Positions 61,890-64,000 of a DNA stretch of 64,000 nucleotides are shown here, piece by piece. A program made the position numbers and the translations under genes. Below the pieces are notes generated by a model. The model did no database searches and was not told where the DNA came from. It worked only from the letters and a program-made list of their open reading frames with translations. The first letter of the stretch is position 1. Every line of letters begins with the position of its first letter. Source of the stretch: Luteolibacter luteus (GTDB taxonomy: Bacteria > Verrucomicrobiota > Verrucomicrobiia > Verrucomicrobiales > Akkermansiaceae); assembly GCF_012913485.1 (NCBI RefSeq), contig NZ_CP051774.1, forward strand, positions 3,286,001 to 3,350,000, given 5' to 3'.

Positions 61890-64000
61890 TCACTTGGCCT
61901 CGCGGATCACCAGGATCACGCTGTCGCGCTCCTTGGTGACCTGCGGGCTGAACCCGACGGTCATGAGGTAATCGCCCGACCATGAACCTTCGCCGGAGAT
62001 CGGGGACTTGGTGTCGGGGTAGAGGTTCACTTCGCGGACCGAGTAGCGCTTCGCCGGATCGAGGCCCTTCAGCTTCACCGCACCATCGCTGCCGAGGTTC
62101 TTGCGTGAGCCGGTGACGAGGTAGTTGAACCACACGGCTTCCTGCTTGGACTCGTTCACGTACATCAGCGAAGCGAAGTCATTCGTGTAGGGCGAGACGA
62201 GGCGGTAGAGATCGCCTTGCCAGATCGTGGGCCCGAGTTCCTTGTAGAGCTTCAGGGAATCCTGGGTGAAGCGGAGTTCCTTCTCATCGAGATGTGAAAC
62301 CACGATGTCGTGGCCGAACTTGCCCATGAGGGCCACATCGGTGCGGTACTTGATCGGCTGCTTGCCCCAGTCCGTGACGTGGGCAGCCATGGTGATGGAG
62401 GGGAAGAACTTCGAATACTCCCACTGCATGTAAACGCGGTCGAGAGGATCGGTGTTATCGCTCGGCCAGAACTCGGTGAAGTACTTGAGCGCGCCGTAGT
62501 CCGCGCGGCCACCGCCACCAGCGCAGAGCATGATGGGAAGCTTCGGATACTTTTGGCGGAGACGCTCCATCACGGAGTAGAAGCCCTTCACGTAATCGAC
62601 GTAGAGGTGGGCCGGATATGGGTTGGTGGCGGACTTCGCATTGAAGATCACCGCATTGCAGTCCCACTTGATGTAGCCCAGCGTGGGGTTTTCGGTGAGG
62701 ATCTTGTCCACGATGCCGAAGACGAAGTCCTGCACCTCGGGATTCGAGAGATCGAGGACCAGCTGGTTGCGGTAGTAGTGCGGCTCGCGATTCGGGGATT
62801 GGATCACCCATTCCGGATGCTTGGTGTAGAGCTCGCTCTTCGGGTTCACCATTTCCGGCTCCAGCCAGATGCCGAACTTGATGCCGTTGGTCTCGGCTTC
62901 CTTCACCAGATGGCCGATGCCGTGGGGGAGCTTCAGCTTGTTCGGCTCCCAATCGCCGAGTCCGGCGTGGTCATCATTGCGCGGGAACTTGTTTCCGAAC
63001 CAGCCATCATCGAGGAGGAAGACATCGCTGCCCAGCTTCTTTCCATCCTTGATGAGCGCGGCGAGCTTTTCCTCGTTGAAGTCGAAATAGGTAGCTTCCC
63101 AATTGTTGAGGATGGTCTGGCGGGTGCCTTCGCCTTCCAGCACGCGGTGCTTGCGAGCCCAGCGGTGGAGATTGCGGCTGGCATCGCCCGAGCCGGTGCC
63201 GGACCACGTGTGGATGAGGGCGGGCGTGGTGAATTCCTTCTTCGGCGCCAGCGTGTATTCGGAGGCGAAGGGATTGATGCCGGCGATGACCCGGAGGTTG
63301 CGCGCGGGGTCGACCTCCAGGGCGATCTGATAGTTGCCGGTCCATGCCAGGTTGCAGGCGATGACCTCGCCGTTGTCTTCTTCGACCGGGCCGTTGATCC
63401 CGATCATGAAGGAGGGCGGCTGGAAGAGATTGGCGCGGGTGCCGAGCTTGGAATCGAGGATCTTGATGCCTGCGCCGAGTTCTTCGGATTCGGGCTGCAT
63501 TTCGCGGGCCCAATCGCCGTGGTAGTGGGTGAGGTAGTGATGCTTGCCGGTGAGGAAGAGATTGGCAGAGGCGTATTTCTGCATCTTCACCGCACCCTCT
63601 TCGCCATGGCTGATGACGGACCACTGCTCGATCACGTCTTCCTCGATGTAGGCCTTGTAGTAGAGGGTGACGTGGAAGGGATGGGCGGGATCGACCAGCT
63701 TGACGGTGGTGAGCTGGACATCGTTCGCGAGTTGCTTCGCCTCGTGGCTCTCGTAGTTCAGGACGAGGGAGGCATCGCCATCCGAATGCGTGACCTGGAT
63801 GGCGGGCTCGAGGAGATTGCGTGACCCCGCGGTGGTGTAGGCGGCCCCGTAGACGCCGGTCGGGTCATCGGCGGCCTTCCGGCGGTCCGGGAGCTTGGCG
63901 TACTCGGCGGCATCGGCGAGGCGCTTGCCGTGGTGGATGACCAGCGGTTCCTTGCCAGCCTCGACGCGGAGGACCAGAGCGGAGTGCTTCGTTTCGATGG
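61890..64000 (-). CDS. GH36 alpha-galactosidase (partial, N-terminus beyond window)
   Basis: The frame is open past 64000, so the start is outside. The visible 703 residues contain the N-terminal beta-supersandwich part (SRNLLEPAIQVTHSDGDASL, LNYESHEAKQL) and the barrel: DVFLLDDGWFGNKFPRNDD, GYIKWDCNAV with the nucleophile Asp, and FTEFWPSDNTDPLDRV with the acid/base Asp. The C-terminal beta domain ends SVILVIREAK. It releases terminal alpha-galactose from oligosaccharides. The cellular location cannot be told without the N-terminus. Confidence 0.92.
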   Translation of the reverse strand, partial: IETKHSALVLRVEAGKEPLVIHHGKRLADAAEYAKLPDRRKAADDPTGVYGAAYTTAGSRNLLEPAIQVTHSDGDASLVLNYESHEAKQLANDVQLTTVKLVDPAHPFHVTLYYKAYIEEDVIEQWSVISHGEEGAVKMQKYASANLFLTGKHHYLTHYHGDWAREMQPESEELGAGIKILDSKLGTRANLFQPPSFMIGINGPVEEDNGEVIACNLAWTGNYQIALEVDPARNLRVIAGINPFASEYTLAPKKEFTTPALIHTWSGTGSGDASRNLHRWARKHRVLEGEGTRQTILNNWEATYFDFNEEKLAALIKDGKKLGSDVFLLDDGWFGNKFPRNDDHAGLGDWEPNKLKLPHGIGHLVKEAETNGIKFGIWLEPEMVNPKSELYTKHPEWVIQSPNREPHYYRNQLVLDLSNPEVQDFVFGIVDKILTENPTLGYIKWDCNAVIFNAKSATNPYPAHLYVDYVKGFYSVMERLRQKYPKLPIMLCAGGGGRADYGALKYFTEFWPSDNTDPLDRVYMQWEYSKFFPSITMAAHVTDWGKQPIKYRTDVALMGKFGHDIVVSHLDEKELRFTQDSLKLYKELGPTIWQGDLYRLVSPYTNDFASLMYVNESKQEAVWFNYLVTGSRKNLGSDGAVKLKGLDPAKRYSVREVNLYPDTKSPISGEGSWSGDYLMTVGFSPQVTKERDSVILVIREAK

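Noticed and set aside
62310-63824. 504-residue open frame on the plus strand
   Set aside because: Antisense to the GH36 alpha-galactosidase active-site region.

Overview
The window is a high-GC bacterial chromosome segment, best explained as Verrucomicrobiota (a Luteolibacter/Haloferula-like member of Verrucomicrobiales). This is inferred from content: a PVC-type secreted dehydrogenase ending in a heme-binding module, very large secreted FN3 and LamG proteins, several Tat or lipoprotein cytochromes, many starts without a clear Shine-Dalgarno, and CsbD/DUF3309 stress genes. No rRNA, complete tRNA, CRISPR array, prophage or insertion sequence was seen.

Layout. 1-5.5 kb: the end of a Calx-beta-like protein, a secreted alpha/beta hydrolase with an unusual C-terminal module, a small basic protein, and a tightly coupled molybdenum hydroxylase operon (paoABC-like). 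5.6-18.4 kb: secreted carbohydrate and redox enzymes: a sugar dehydrogenase fused to cytochrome c, a 1412-residue GH13 amylase, a divergent MGH1-like (alpha/alpha)6 glycosidase and a 1097-residue LamG/dehydrogenase/cytochrome protein. 18.6-26.8 kb: pabB, a TPR-like protein coupled to a pseudokinase/FGE-like fusion, a berberine-bridge-type flavoenzyme, small membrane proteins, and three copies of what looks like a new small-RNA gene. 27-36.8 kb: aconitase, a GT25/GT14 fusion, an accessory group of secreted proteins, and sulfite dehydrogenase (sorAB) facing two duplicated haem lipoproteins. 37-50.8 kb: LysE exporter, L,D-transpeptidase, pterin dehydratase, a giant FN3 protein, cytidine deaminase, acetyltransferases, an alkylation-repair pair (ogt and ada-alkA), glpQ and class II aldolase. 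51-64 kb: an AraC-controlled sugar-acid cluster (L-galactose dehydrogenase-like enzyme, cyclase-family hydrolase, uxaA, uxaB), a two-kinase phosphorelay, csbD and DUF3309 stress genes, and a GH36 alpha-galactosidase cut by the window end.

How the genes work together. The theme is secreted breakdown of polysaccharides (GH13, MGH1-like, GH36, LamG proteins) with periplasmic oxidation through c-type cytochromes, and cytosolic sugar-acid catabolism. The uxaA/uxaB cluster could feed L-galactose or a related sugar to 2-keto-3-deoxygluconate.

The most novel item is the small-RNA family at 23256-23387, 23519-23654 and 25938-26076, all on the minus strand. Each copy has a matching promoter (TTGAAC, exactly 18 bases, TCTAT), a 5' hairpin, an invariant single-stranded core and a terminator hairpin with compensatory base changes between copies.
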